Shown here one piece after another: positions 1 through 8,362 of a stretch of DNA of 64,000 nucleotides. The stretch spans positions 36,031 to 100,030 of the forward strand of contig JBGSTC010000012.1 in the NCBI GenBank assembly GCA_041736705.1, read 5' to 3'. The stretch comes from GWE2-51-13 sp041736705 (GTDB lineage: Bacteria; Bacillota_I; Bacilli_A; Erysipelotrichales; Erysipelotrichaceae). The notes beneath the pieces are model-generated. The model made no database searches, had not been told where the DNA came from, and saw nothing but the letters and a program-made list of their open reading frames with translations. The position numbers and the translations under genes were made by a program. Position 1 is the stretch's first letter; each line of letters opens with the position of its first letter.

Positions 1-1282
1 TCACGGTATCGATCTTGACGATCAGTACGTTGGGCTGGGGATCTTCGCTGTGGTCGTCCTGCAACATCGCATACCCTTTGGAAGAGACGGTCAGAGTGAC
101 GACGTCCCCTTCGGTGACTTTGTCGGTCACGGTTGCCGGGGCAAGCGCCGTTTCATCGGAGAAAATGCCCACCGGATCGCCTAATGTGATGGTCGGTTCT
201 TCAGGGACGACCGGGGCTTTATAACTCATGGTGGTGGAAACCCCGAAAACCAAGAGGATTCCGATCAACGACAACGAAGCGAAGGAAATCGCATATTTCT
301 TCACATTCTTGATCTGCCATCCGTCCGTCAACAACTCGATGGACGGGGTCAGCATGTTCATCAATAAGATGGAATACAAAACGCCTTCGGGAAGATTCGC
401 CTTCACGCGGATCAAGACCGTCAAAATCCCCAAGCCGATCGCGAACAAGGTGCGTCCGCTGGCGGATGTCGGGTTGGTGACGGGGTCGGTCGCCATGAAG
501 ACGGCGCCGAAGACCAAACCTCCGGTGGAAAGATGGAATAAGGGATACCAGAAGCCCATGCCTTTGGATACGGCGATGAGGCTGGCCAAAACGAAGACGG
601 TGGAAAGGTAGAAGACGGGGATGCGCCAGTCGATGACTTTGCGGATGATCAGGAAGACCATGACCACAAGGATCAGGACTTTGGAGGTTTCACCCAAGGC
701 ACCGGGATAGAGTCCCAAAAACATGTTCTGTAATCCGCCGAATTGGTCGAGGAATTTGGTGACCGCTTCGGGTTTGTCGATCATCCAGCCAAGCTGGGCG
801 ATCGAGGCGGTCGGCGTAGCGGACGTCGTGATGTCCGTGACGGCGACTCCCGCAAACGATGCAAGCATCGCGGCACGACCGGCAGCCGCGGGGTTGAAGA
901 TGTTTTGTCCGAATCCGCCGAACACGAGTTTTCCGAAGAAAATCGCGAAGAAGGTTCCGAATCCCAGAGCGAAGTAGGACGTCGCGATGGGGACCATTAA
1001 AGTAAGGATGATCGCCGTAACCCAAGGATACGAACCCAAGAGATGACTCTTGATTTTCTTCTTGGTGAAGTAGGCGAAGGCGACTTCGGTAAGGAAGGCG
1101 ACGATCAATGAGGTCGCCATCAGTCCGAGCGCATGGACTCCGTAATTACTGCTGTATTGCGTAAAGTAGTAGGCAAGGGCGAACGCATAGATGACGCCCA
1201 AGCCGATGGTCAAATCACGCATGATCCGACCCGTGCTCAACTGGTCCCGATAGTTCGGGGACACACGGAAAGTAAATTTCAT
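1..1282 (-). CDS. rnfD: Rnf complex subunit D, apparently fused to RnfG (3' end outside window)
   Basis: Membrane subunit of the Rnf ferredoxin:NAD+ oxidoreductase, which couples electron transfer to Na+/H+ translocation. ATG at 1280-1282 follows AGGAGG. The visible 427 codons start with an RnfD body rich in membrane helices and carry SATPT at residues 154-158, where RnfD proteins bind FMN covalently on Thr (Thr156 here), and a second conserved TDPVTNPTS near 266-273. RnfD normally ends near residue 320-350. Here the frame continues through a basic KNVKKY, a further single helix (about 331-350) and an extracytoplasmic stretch with KGYAM and NVLIVKID, which resembles the start of the RnfG FMN-binding domain. 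I infer an RnfD-RnfG fusion; the RnfG flavinylation motif would lie beyond base 1. It lies 12 nt downstream of rnfC in one operon. RnfD is very likely; the fusion is likely. Confidence 0.85.
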   Translation of the reverse strand, partial: MKFTFRVSPNYRDQLSTGRIMRDLTIGLGVIYAFALAYYFTQYSSNYGVHALGLMATSLIVAFLTEVAFAYFTKKKIKSHLLGSYPWVTAIILTLMVPIATSYFALGFGTFFAIFFGKLVFGGFGQNIFNPAAAGRAAMLASFAGVAVTDITTSATPTASIAQLGWMIDKPEAVTKFLDQFGGLQNMFLGLYPGALGETSKVLILVVMVFLIIRKVIDWRIPVFYLSTVFVLASLIAVSKGMGFWYPLFHLSTGGLVFGAVFMATDPVTNPTSASGRTLFAIGLGILTVLIRVKANLPEGVLYSILLMNMLTPSIELLTDGWQIKNVKKYAISFASLSLIGILLVFGVSTTMSYKAPVVPEEPTITLGDPVGIFSDETALAPATVTDKVTEGDVVTLTVSSKGYAMLQDDHSEDPQPNVLIVKIDTV

Positions 1283-1294
1283 GGTTCGTTCCTC

Positions 1295-2587
1295 CTATTT
1301 CTTTTTCAACTGTAGAATACGTTTCGCACGGCGTACCCCTTCGGCCACATCCAGTTTGGAAGGACAGACATAGGTGCACAATCCGCATTCGATGCATTGG
1401 TCCGCACGGAGTTTGACGATGGTGTCCAAATCCGCGGCTTGTTCGGCGTTATTGATGCGTACCGGCAGCAATCCGGCAGGACAGGTGTCGTTGCAGCGTC
1501 CGCAACGCAGACAGGCGACCGAATCGATTTTTTCCGTCTTCAAAATGGTGACGGCGTTTCCATACGGCGTGACGACGAACTGGTCGTTGGGGATGGTTTT
1601 CCCCATCATCGGTCCGCCCGCGATCAACAAAACGTCCTCCGCGGCATATCCGCCGAGTTTGGCGACGATTTCAGCGGTCTTGACGCCGACCGGAACATTG
1701 ACGTTGGCAGGGGTCTTGATCCCGTTTCCGCTGATGGTCAAGGTTTTCTCGACGATCGGCATGCCGGTACGGATCGCTTTCGCAAAGGCGATCGCGGTCG
1801 TCGCGTTATTGACGATGCATCCGATTTCCGAAGGCAGACGGTCATAGCGCTTTTTCAGCAACTGGTACACCAAGGTACGCTCCCAACCCATCGGATACAC
1901 GTCGGGGACTTCCTTGACGACGATACCGGACACGCCGACCAAGGCGGCGCGCACTTTCGCGATCAATTCCTTCTTCGGGGATTTGATGGCGATCCAGGCT
2001 TCTTTCGCGGTGCTGAGTTTCAGCATCGCCTTGACACCCAACACCAAATCGTCGATGTTGTTTGAAATTTCGCGATAATCCGCGGTGATGTACGGTTCGC
2101 ACTCCACCGCGTTGATGATCAAGGTCGAAATGTTCTGCGGGTTCTTGTATTTCATATACGTGGGGAAACCGGCTCCGCCGCATCCGACGATCCCGGCATT
2201 CATCATGAAATCGACCAATTCCTCGCGCGTCGCTTTTTCAAAGTCGACCGGGGAGAACGGTTGTTCTTTCTCGTATAATCCGTCGTTTTCGATCACCAAG
2301 TGTTCAAGCGGCTTCAATACCGCATGCATGATCGTCTGTTTCCCGACGACCTTCCCTGAAACCGAAGAGAAAAACGGTACGGTCATATGATCGTTGCGTT
2401 TCGCGATCATCGTCCCTACCTTCACGCTGTCCCCTTCTTTGACGAGGACTTCAATATTTGTGGAGAACATACTCATCAACGGAATATAGACGAATTTCCC
2501 CGCGTCGACGCGGACGATATCGTTGTGATCCGTCAACCCTTTATGTCCCTCGAGATGCTTTTGCATCGCGCCGATCCATATTGACAT
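1295..2587 (-). CDS. rnfC: Rnf electron transport complex subunit C
   Basis: Peripheral Fe-S/flavin subunit that receives electrons between ferredoxin and NAD+ in the Rnf complex. 430 aa, usual length. The N-terminal barrel-like domain is followed by the GCGGAGFPTYMK motif near residue 135, typical of the NuoF-like nucleotide/FMN site. Two [4Fe-4S] clusters are explicit: CLRCGRCNDTCP at 359-370 and CIECGLCTYVCP at 398-409. ATG at 2585-2587 has AAGGTGAG as its ribosome binding site. First visible gene of the rnf operon, followed 12 nt later by rnfD(G), as in RnfCDGEAB operons. Confidence 0.96.
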   Translation of the reverse strand: MSIWIGAMQKHLEGHKGLTDHNDIVRVDAGKFVYIPLMSMFSTNIEVLVKEGDSVKVGTMIAKRNDHMTVPFFSSVSGKVVGKQTIMHAVLKPLEHLVIENDGLYEKEQPFSPVDFEKATREELVDFMMNAGIVGCGGAGFPTYMKYKNPQNISTLIINAVECEPYITADYREISNNIDDLVLGVKAMLKLSTAKEAWIAIKSPKKELIAKVRAALVGVSGIVVKEVPDVYPMGWERTLVYQLLKKRYDRLPSEIGCIVNNATTAIAFAKAIRTGMPIVEKTLTISGNGIKTPANVNVPVGVKTAEIVAKLGGYAAEDVLLIAGGPMMGKTIPNDQFVVTPYGNAVTILKTEKIDSVACLRCGRCNDTCPAGLLPVRINNAEQAADLDTIVKLRADQCIECGLCTYVCPSKLDVAEGVRRAKRILQLKKK

Positions 2588-2613
2588 AGACTCACCTTGC
2601 CCTTTCCTACGTT

Positions 2614-2644
2614 ACCTTGGACACGAAAAAACGTGTAGACCAAG
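2614..2644 (-). other. Hairpin in the rnfC leader
   Basis: Read on the minus strand, CTTGG...ACACG-TTTTTT-CGTGT-CCAAG forms a roughly 10-bp stem with a six-T loop between the rnfC -10 and its ribosome binding site. It could influence mRNA stability or translation. It is not a standard terminator because no T-run follows the stem. Confidence 0.4.
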
Positions 2645-2654
2645 TTCCTGAACC

Positions 2655-2660
2655 ATTATA
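2655..2660 (-). promoter_or_regulatory. -10 element of the rnfC operon
   Basis: Minus-strand TATAAT preceded by TGC, an extended -10 (TGCTATAAT). It sits about 70 nt upstream of the rnfC ATG. No good -35 is seen at 17 bp. Confidence 0.55.
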
Positions 2661-2720
2661 GCACATTTCTATTTTTGCGTATATTTCACGAGTCAAATGA
2701 ATAAAAAGATTCATGAAAGT

Positions 2721-2735
2721 GTGATATAATATCAC
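2721..2735 (+). promoter_or_regulatory. apbE promoter -10 inside a perfect 15-bp palindrome
   Basis: GTGATATAATATCAC is a perfect 7-1-7 palindrome whose centre is the TATAAT -10 hexamer, 11 nt before the apbE ATG at 2747. The same 15-mer occurs at 7582-7596 (read on the minus strand) over the -10 of the S1-domain gene. A repressor bound here would block RNA polymerase directly. Confidence 0.55.
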
Positions 2736-2746
2736 GCGGTGATAGC

Positions 2747-3871
2747 ATGCTAAAAAAAGCACTAAGTTTTTTGTTGGTGATCGCACTCTTATCCGGGTGT
2801 ACGAAACCGCAAACCCTCACGAAATTCTCCAATCAGACCATCGAAGCCGGTTTCGACACGATCATCACTTTGATCGGATATACCAAGGACAAAGCGGAGT
2901 TCGACGCTTATTTTGAAATCATGAAAAACGAGTTCACCCGCTTGAACGAACTTTTCGACAAATACAACGACTATGAAGGCGTCAACAACATCAAGACCAT
3001 CAACGACAATGCCGGCGTCGCCCCGGTCGTGGTCGACCAAGCGATCCTCGACATGCTGAAGTTGGCGAAGGAATGGTACGAACCTTCCGGCGGATCGTTC
3101 AACGTCACCATGGGTTCCGTGCTTGAAATCTGGCATGAGTATCGCGACATGGGCCAGGCCGACAACTCCGACGGCAAGCCGGGGGATGTCCCCCCGCTTC
3201 ATTTGCTTGAAGAAGCCAACGTGTGTGCAGGATGGCAGTTCGTCGAGATCGACGAATCCGCCAAGACCGTCTATATCAACAACGCCTGTTCCAGTTTGGA
3301 TGTCGGCGGGATCGCCAAGGGCTATGCGACCGAAATCGTCGCCAAGTTGCTGATCGATGAAGGATTGTCGGCCGGCATCGTCAACGCCGGCGGAAACGTC
3401 CGTTTGATCAATACGAAACCCGACGGTGCGAAATGGGCGGTCGGAATCCAGTCCCCCGATATCGAAAACACCTCCGAATCCCTGGATACCCTCTATGCGG
3501 ACAAATCGATGTCCGTCGTCACATCCGGCGATTACCAACGCTATTATATCGGACCCGACGATGTGGTTTATCACCACTTGATCGATCCTTCCACGCTCTA
3601 TCCCGCGCGTCAGGCGCGCTCGGTTACGATTCTGATCGAAGATTCCGGTTTGGCTGACACCTTGGCGAAACCCCTCTTCATCCTTCCCTACGACCAAGCC
3701 CTGGCTTTTCTGGAGAAATTCAACGCCGACCATCCCGACATCTTCATGGGTGCCGTGTGGGTCTACGATAAAGGCATGCAACCGGCCGGGACACAGGCCA
3801 TCGACGTCGGCGAGTTCTCGCTGGTCCACTCCGAAAACATCAAACCCTTCTCACGCTTATACAACGAATGA
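2747..3871 (+). CDS. apbE: FAD:protein FMN transferase, lipoprotein
   Basis: Covalently attaches FMN to Thr in secreted or membrane targets such as RnfD and RnfG. 374 aa. The N-terminus is a lipoprotein signal (hydrophobic stretch, then LLSGC with lipidated Cys18), so it acts outside the membrane where the Rnf flavin domains lie. ApbE motifs are present: GGIAKGYATE near residue 187, AGGNVRLIN near 214 and YHHLIDPST near 276. It diverges from the rnf operon, matching its likely substrate. The 5' UTR is short, with the -10 in a palindrome. ATG 2747 directly begins the signal peptide. Confidence 0.95.
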   Translation: MLKKALSFLLVIALLSGCTKPQTLTKFSNQTIEAGFDTIITLIGYTKDKAEFDAYFEIMKNEFTRLNELFDKYNDYEGVNNIKTINDNAGVAPVVVDQAILDMLKLAKEWYEPSGGSFNVTMGSVLEIWHEYRDMGQADNSDGKPGDVPPLHLLEEANVCAGWQFVEIDESAKTVYINNACSSLDVGGIAKGYATEIVAKLLIDEGLSAGIVNAGGNVRLINTKPDGAKWAVGIQSPDIENTSESLDTLYADKSMSVVTSGDYQRYYIGPDDVVYHHLIDPSTLYPARQARSVTILIEDSGLADTLAKPLFILPYDQALAFLEKFNADHPDIFMGAVWVYDKGMQPAGTQAIDVGEFSLVHSENIKPFSRLYNE

Positions 3872-3893
3872 AGCCAAAAGCTTCATTTTTTTG
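3868..3893 (+). terminator. Intrinsic terminator after apbE
   Basis: ATGAAGC-CAAAA-GCTTCAT stem overlapping the apbE stop codon, followed by seven T residues. Confidence 0.85.
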
Positions 3894-3914
3894 TGCTTTG
3901 GATGAAAAAAGGGC

Positions 3915-3920
3915 TATAAT
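3915..3920 (+). promoter_or_regulatory. -10 element of the LTA-synthase-like gene
   Basis: TATAAT 21 nt upstream of the ATG at 3942. No convincing -35 is seen. Confidence 0.5.
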
Positions 3921-3941
3921 AATCCATGGGGTGGACCTAAA

Positions 3942-5888
3942 ATGAAGCAAAAACGTATTTTGTCACCGATTCGCCATTTTCAAATCTTGGCGGTTTCCTA
4001 CTTCAGTCTCGAAATCCTCTTTCGCTTATTGATGAATTTCGAACTTTTCAGTGTGCAAATGTTGAGGATCTTGATGTTTACGCTCACGCTCAGCGGACTG
4101 CTTGTCATAGTGACGATGCCGTTTAAACCCAAAACCGCGATGATTCTCAATGGCATCGTGCTCTTTGGCGCATGCCTCTTGGGTTTTTCGCAAGTGTCCT
4201 ACCGTAACTACATGGGTAACTTCTTTTCCGTGCGTCTCATCGGCATGTTTAACGAAGTCGCGAGTTATTCGGTCGACTTCATCTCCTATCTGCGACCTAT
4301 CTATTTCATCTGCTTTCTTCCCTTTATTGCCTATTTGTATATGATCCGTCGCAACCGCGACCGGATCGCGCTGTTCTCATGGAAAGAAACGTTGACCGGT
4401 TCGATGCTACTGATGACCCTTCATCTTCTTTCATTATTATCCTTGGGTTGGTGGGTCAACGAGATCGCCATCGTCCTTCCGAAAGAAATCTATTACGAAC
4501 CTGTCTTCTCCGAACCGGCGTTGCGTGAACTCGGTGTCGAGCGTTTCTTCATCCGCGATGTGGTCTATGCTCTGTCCTATAATGCAGGCGACGTCGAGAT
4601 CCCCGAGAACGATGATTCGAACGTCCCGAACGACCCTCAAGATATCGACGACCGGGTATTCGACGATACACTTTGGATAAAGCGGATGAATCAGGAAACC
4701 GATGAAAAAATCAAAGAAATCGATCGTTACCTGTTATCCAGGGATATCTCGGGAAAAAACGAAATGTCCGGGGTCTTGAAGGGGAAAAACGTGATCTATG
4801 TGTTGGTTGAAGCCATGGACTGGCTGGCGATCGATGAGGTCCTGACACCGACACTCTACCGCTTGACGCAGGAAGGATTGCTTTTCGACCACTACTATGT
4901 CCCGCAATACTCGTGCAACACCGCGGAAAGCGAGTTCATCTCCCTGACTTCCTTGCTTCCGCATCCCGGAAGTTGCACGCAGGTGAAGTTCACGAACAAC
5001 ACCTATTCGCAATCGATCCTGAATCTATTCAAGGATGAGGGGTATTACACCACGTCCTACCATAACTTTTCCGATAAGTTCTATCCGCGATCCACGACCC
5101 ACATCAACCTCGGATCGCAGAAATACTATAACGACGACGACTTGAACATCACGACCTTGGATGGCTGGCCGAGCGATGTCGAATTGATGGAACAAGCCTT
5201 GACGCATTTCGTCGACGAAGACAAATTCTTCAGCTATATCATCACTTCTTCCATGCATCTCCCCTATGATGTCGATTCAACCTTGGGTAACCGTTATTTG
5301 GAAGAAGTCCAAGCCCGTTATCCCGATGCACCGCTGACGATCCAACGCTATAAGTCGAAAGCGATGGAATTCGACCGGTCCATCGAAGTCTTACTTCAGG
5401 GCTTGGAAGACGCCGGAAAACTGGAGGATACGGTGTTGGTGCTCTATCCCGACCATTTCCCACTGAAGACCAAGGTCGATGAAATCATCGAGAATACGAC
5501 GCAGATCGATCGTTCCACCGGCATGGACCTCTATCGTTCGCTGATGATCATCTATAACCCCCTGCTTGAAGGACGGACGATCTCCACCGTGGCAAGCACC
5601 TTCGACCTCTTGCCAACCATCACTAATCTTCTTGGGATCAAATCCGATCCCCGTTTGTATTTCGGACAGGACATTTTCGATCCGGAAGTCGACCACTTGG
5701 TCTACTTCGCCAACGGGAACTGGGTCCATCCTTTAGGGTACTATTCCGCCGCCGAAGGGAACTTCTTCCCCAAGGATCCGCAAAACACCTTAAGCGATGA
5801 TGAAATCATCGCCATCAACCAGAAAGTCAAAGACTACTTCGACGTATCGCATCAGATCTTGATCAGTGATTATTTCTCGAAACGTTAA
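3942..5888 (+). CDS. LTA synthase family membrane sulfatase-fold enzyme
   Basis: Alkaline-phosphatase-superfamily enzyme of the LtaS type, which transfers glycerol-phosphate from phosphatidylglycerol to build lipoteichoic-acid-like polymers outside the membrane. 648 aa, close to the family length. The first ~210 residues hold about five membrane helices. The extracellular domain begins at KNVIYVLVEAMD, with metal ligand Glu290, followed by the nucleophile region SCNTAESEF with Thr327 in the position of the LtaS catalytic Thr. SYHNFSDKFYPRS and LYPDHFPL provide further metal/substrate motifs. It is a single-gene unit between two terminators. I cannot distinguish polymer synthase from a phosphoglycerol transferase. 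Confidence 0.88.
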   Translation: MKQKRILSPIRHFQILAVSYFSLEILFRLLMNFELFSVQMLRILMFTLTLSGLLVIVTMPFKPKTAMILNGIVLFGACLLGFSQVSYRNYMGNFFSVRLIGMFNEVASYSVDFISYLRPIYFICFLPFIAYLYMIRRNRDRIALFSWKETLTGSMLLMTLHLLSLLSLGWWVNEIAIVLPKEIYYEPVFSEPALRELGVERFFIRDVVYALSYNAGDVEIPENDDSNVPNDPQDIDDRVFDDTLWIKRMNQETDEKIKEIDRYLLSRDISGKNEMSGVLKGKNVIYVLVEAMDWLAIDEVLTPTLYRLTQEGLLFDHYYVPQYSCNTAESEFISLTSLLPHPGSCTQVKFTNNTYSQSILNLFKDEGYYTTSYHNFSDKFYPRSTTHINLGSQKYYNDDDLNITTLDGWPSDVELMEQALTHFVDEDKFFSYIITSSMHLPYDVDSTLGNRYLEEVQARYPDAPLTIQRYKSKAMEFDRSIEVLLQGLEDAGKLEDTVLVLYPDHFPLKTKVDEIIENTTQIDRSTGMDLYRSLMIIYNPLLEGRTISTVASTFDLLPTITNLLGIKSDPRLYFGQDIFDPEVDHLVYFANGNWVHPLGYYSAAEGNFFPKDPQNTLSDDEIIAINQKVKDYFDVSHQILISDYFSKR

Positions 5889-5921
5889 AAAACGTGCCGG
5901 ATGAACTCCGACACGTTTTTT
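5887..5921. terminator. Bidirectional terminator between LtaS-like gene and pgi
   Basis: AACGTG-C-CGGA stem, TGAA loop, flanked by A6 on the left and T6 on the right. It serves both convergent genes. Confidence 0.85.
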
Positions 5922-5928
5922 CGTTTGA

Positions 5929-7200
5929 CTAGATTTTCCCTAACAGACGGAACATGTTTTTCTTATAGACTTCCACGCCCGGTTGGTTGAACGGGTTGAC
6001 ATCCAAGAGATAGACGGACATCGCACAGGCGATGAAGAAGAACTGGGCGATATATCCGAAGGTATACGCCGAAGTGTCCGTTACCGTCAAGATCAGATTG
6101 GGGACGTTCCCCGTATCGTGATGGGCTTGCAAAGTCCCAAGGCAGGCTTTCTTATTCACTTCGTCCAACGACTTTCCGGCGAGGTAGTTCATGTGGTCGA
6201 GGTCGTCGGCATCCGACGGGAACACCATGTCCAACATCGGTTTTTCCACCAGGAACAAGGTTTCAAACAAACACTTCCCGCCATCCTGGATGAATTGTCC
6301 CATGGAGTGCAGGTCGGTCGAGAAATTGACGCTGGCCGGCAACAAGCCTTTTTCTTCTTTGCCTTCCGATTCGCCGAACAGTTGTTTCCACCATTCCGCC
6401 AACATCGTCAGCTGGGTTTCGTAGGAGACGAACATCTCCGCCGCATACCCCTTCTCTTCCATGATCCGACGGCAGACCGCATACTGATAGGCGGTATTGG
6501 TCGCAAGGTAGGGATGGTTGAAGGTCTTGGATGCATCCAATGCACCTTGCATGATCGCATCGATGTCGATGCCGGCGACGGCGATCGGAAGCAATCCGAC
6601 CGAGGTCAAGACCGAGAAGCGTCCGCCGATGTCGTCGGGGATGCTTAAGGTCGCGTACCCTTCTTTGGTAGCGAAATCCTTCAGTGTCCCGCGGGCTTTG
6701 TCCGTGGTCGCAATGATGCGTGATCTGGCTTCGTCTTTACCATACTTGCTCTCCAAGAACTGTTTCAAGAGTCGGAATGCCATGGCGGTTTCCGTCGTCG
6801 TCCCGGATTTAGAAATGACATTGACGACGACGCTCTTGTCCTTGATCCGTTCAAGCAATTGAACGATATAGGGGGCGGAGAACGTGTTCCCTACGAACAG
6901 GATTTCGATGTCGCGGTTCGGGAACATCCCTTGAACCATTTCGATCGCCGCGCGTGAACCCAGATACGATCCACCGATCCCGCAGACAATGAAGACATCG
7001 GCTTTCGCCCGGATTTCCCCGGCAAGTTTCTTCACCAATTCGTATTCGGTTTTATCATAGGTCGTCGGCCAATCATACCAGCCCAGGAAATCATTCCCTT
7101 TACCGGTCTTCTTCACCAACATCTCATGGATTTCAGCGACTTTACCCGCATAGTCGGGCATCGTTTCGCAATGGGCGTACGTCGTATCCAGTTTAATCAT
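5929..7200 (-). CDS. pgi: Glucose-6-phosphate isomerase
   Basis: Interconverts glucose-6-phosphate and fructose-6-phosphate in glycolysis. 423 aa, the short bacterial form. Visible motifs are GIGGSYLGSRAA (phosphate-binding loop), SKSGTTTETA (sugar-phosphate loop) and GGRFSVLTSVGLLP, the family signature with the active-site region. The start is ATG 7198-7200 with AAGGAG upstream; an upstream in-frame extension has no ribosome binding site. The ATG overlaps the stop of the S1-domain gene by 8 nt (ATGATTAA), so the two are translationally coupled. Confidence 0.97.
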   Translation of the reverse strand: MIKLDTTYAHCETMPDYAGKVAEIHEMLVKKTGKGNDFLGWYDWPTTYDKTEYELVKKLAGEIRAKADVFIVCGIGGSYLGSRAAIEMVQGMFPNRDIEILFVGNTFSAPYIVQLLERIKDKSVVVNVISKSGTTTETAMAFRLLKQFLESKYGKDEARSRIIATTDKARGTLKDFATKEGYATLSIPDDIGGRFSVLTSVGLLPIAVAGIDIDAIMQGALDASKTFNHPYLATNTAYQYAVCRRIMEEKGYAAEMFVSYETQLTMLAEWWKQLFGESEGKEEKGLLPASVNFSTDLHSMGQFIQDGGKCLFETLFLVEKPMLDMVFPSDADDLDHMNYLAGKSLDEVNKKACLGTLQAHHDTGNVPNLILTVTDTSAYTFGYIAQFFFIACAMSVYLLDVNPFNQPGVEVYKKNMFRLLGKI

Positions 7201-7564
7201 GTTTGAGCTCCTTTTTCGCGGTTTCGATCCAACCGTCAAGCTGTTCGGCCAACGAGCCGAACCCGATTTTCGCATTGGGCAAGCGGCTGGCGCTCCCCAT
7301 CTGTTTACGTTCTTTGCGCAGCGACGGAGGGTTCAGCGCCTTGAGTGAAAGACGTAACTGATGCGTTTTTTCATCCACGTCCAACACCTTCAATTTGATT
7401 TTATCCCCGACGTTCATAAACAGTGCGACATCCCGGACAAACCCTTCTGAAAGTTCCGAAATATGGACTAAACCCGTGGTTTCCGCATCCACCGAAAGGA
7501 AGGCTCCATAGGCTTGGATGCCGGTAACCGTGGCTTCAACGACTTGTCCGATGTGGTATTTCAT
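7193..7564 (-). CDS. cvfD: S1-domain RNA-binding protein (CvfD/YugI/GSP13 family)
   Basis: Small RNA-binding regulator. 123 aa with one S1 domain at residues 1-75: GQVVEATVTGIQAYGAF, GLVHISELS and VGDKIKLKVLDVD, followed by a basic tail. Family members (B. subtilis YugI, S. pneumoniae CvfD) associate with ribosomes and act in post-transcriptional control. ATG 7562-7564 has GGAGGAACCCTAG upstream. Its -10 lies in the palindrome at 7582-7596. First gene of a two-gene operon with pgi, an unusual pairing that suggests shared control of glycolysis. Confidence 0.85.
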   Translation of the reverse strand: MKYHIGQVVEATVTGIQAYGAFLSVDAETTGLVHISELSEGFVRDVALFMNVGDKIKLKVLDVDEKTHQLRLSLKALNPPSLRKERKQMGSASRLPNAKIGFGSLAEQLDGWIETAKKELKHD

Positions 7565-7581
7565 CTAGGGTTCCTCCGACT

Positions 7582-7596
7582 GTGATATTATATCAC
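7582..7596 (-). promoter_or_regulatory. Promoter palindrome upstream of the S1-domain/pgi operon
   Basis: On the minus strand this reads GTGATATAATATCAC, identical to the palindrome over the apbE -10 at 2721-2735, again centred on TATAAT. It ends 18 bp before the ATG. Confidence 0.55.
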
Positions 7597-7613
7597 ACCC
7601 GTTTTTTTTATGG

Positions 7614-7619
7614 TATAAT
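7614..7619 (+). promoter_or_regulatory. -10 element for the divergent PAP2 gene
   Basis: TATAAT 18 nt upstream of ATG 7638. It is divergent from the S1/pgi promoter about 20 bp away. Confidence 0.5.
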
Positions 7620-7637
7620 GTTTCACGAGGTGAAGAT

Positions 7638-8093
7638 ATGTTAGGAAACATGTATCCGTTCTGGGCTGCGATCACTGCGAATCTACTTGCACAGGTCTTA
7701 AAGCCGATTCTTCTTTATCTTCATCTTGGTGAATGGAAACCGGCCTTGGCGACGGATAGCGGAGGCTTTCCGAGTTCCCATACCTCGACGGTGACAGCGC
7801 TGTGCCTGTCGATCGGGATTCAGGAAAGGTTCTCGTCCTCCTTGTTTGCGGTCACGCTGATTTTCGGTCTGATCGTCGCCTATGATGCGGCCAACGTACG
7901 TTATTATGCAGGGCAGAACATACAAATCACGCAACAATTGATCAAGGATATCCAGATTCTGACACAAACGAAACTGGACGATCCGATCTACTTGTTGAAA
8001 GTCAAAGAAGTGTTGGGACATAAATGGATCGAAGTCATCGGTGGGGTCGCCGTCGGTTTGACGGTCGCCAGCCTGATGTACTTTATGCGATGA
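7638..8093 (+). CDS. Divergent PAP2 family membrane protein (YuiD/DUF212)
   Basis: 151-aa membrane protein of the divergent PAP2 (DUF212) family, related to type 2 phosphatidic-acid phosphatases. Signature GGFPSSHTSTVTAL near residue 43 and YDAANVRYYAG near 85 correspond to the PAP2 phosphatase motifs. Three to four membrane helices are visible, the last at the C-terminus. The substrate is unknown, probably a lipid or isoprenoid phosphate. ATG 7638 follows GAGGTGAAGAT. It ends 7 nt before the Nfu-like gene, so the two are cotranscribed. Confidence 0.9.
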   Translation: MLGNMYPFWAAITANLLAQVLKPILLYLHLGEWKPALATDSGGFPSSHTSTVTALCLSIGIQERFSSSLFAVTLIFGLIVAYDAANVRYYAGQNIQITQQLIKDIQILTQTKLDDPIYLLKVKEVLGHKWIEVIGGVAVGLTVASLMYFMR

Positions 8094-8100
8094 GGTACAC

Positions 8101-8340
8101 ATGGAAAGCAATCTAGAAGAACAAGTCATCGACGTTCTTGAAAAAATACGGCCTTACCTTCAACGGGATGGCGGGGATGTCGAATTCGTACGCATGGAAG
8201 AAAATGGAAGGGTCATCGTTCGGGTTTTCGGAGCCTGCGTCGGATGCAGCGCCATCGACAGCACGATCAAACTCGGCGTCGAAGCCCTGTTGATCGATGA
8301 AGTTCCGGGAGTGACCGAAGTCATCGTCGAAGAGGATTAA
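8101..8340 (+). CDS. Nfu-type Fe-S cluster scaffold/carrier (NifU C-terminal domain)
   Basis: 79 aa consisting only of the NifU C-terminal domain. The ligand motif CVGCS, within FGACVGCSAIDSTIK, is near residue 41. Such proteins carry a [4Fe-4S] cluster between two monomers and pass it to apo-enzymes. Opening LRPYLQRDGGDVEF-type sequence (IRPYLQRDGGDVEFV) is characteristic. It lies 7 nt downstream of the PAP2-like gene and ends at a terminator. Confidence 0.93.
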   Translation: MESNLEEQVIDVLEKIRPYLQRDGGDVEFVRMEENGRVIVRVFGACVGCSAIDSTIKLGVEALLIDEVPGVTEVIVEED

Positions 8341-8362
8341 AAAAGCGGGGAAACCCGCTTTT
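8341..8362. terminator. Bidirectional terminator between nfu-like and rubredoxin-like genes
   Basis: AAAAGCGGG-GAAA-CCCGCTTTT stem-loop directly after the nfu stop. It overlaps the end of the convergent gene. Confidence 0.8.

Noticed and set aside
2614..2644. Riboswitch or attenuator in the rnfC leader
   Set aside because: Only a single hairpin of ~10 bp is present and no known aptamer sequence fits.
2789..3829. 346-codon minus-strand open frame
   Set aside because: Antisense shadow of apbE: no ribosome binding site, low-complexity D/G/R-rich translation; the plus-strand gene has clear family motifs.
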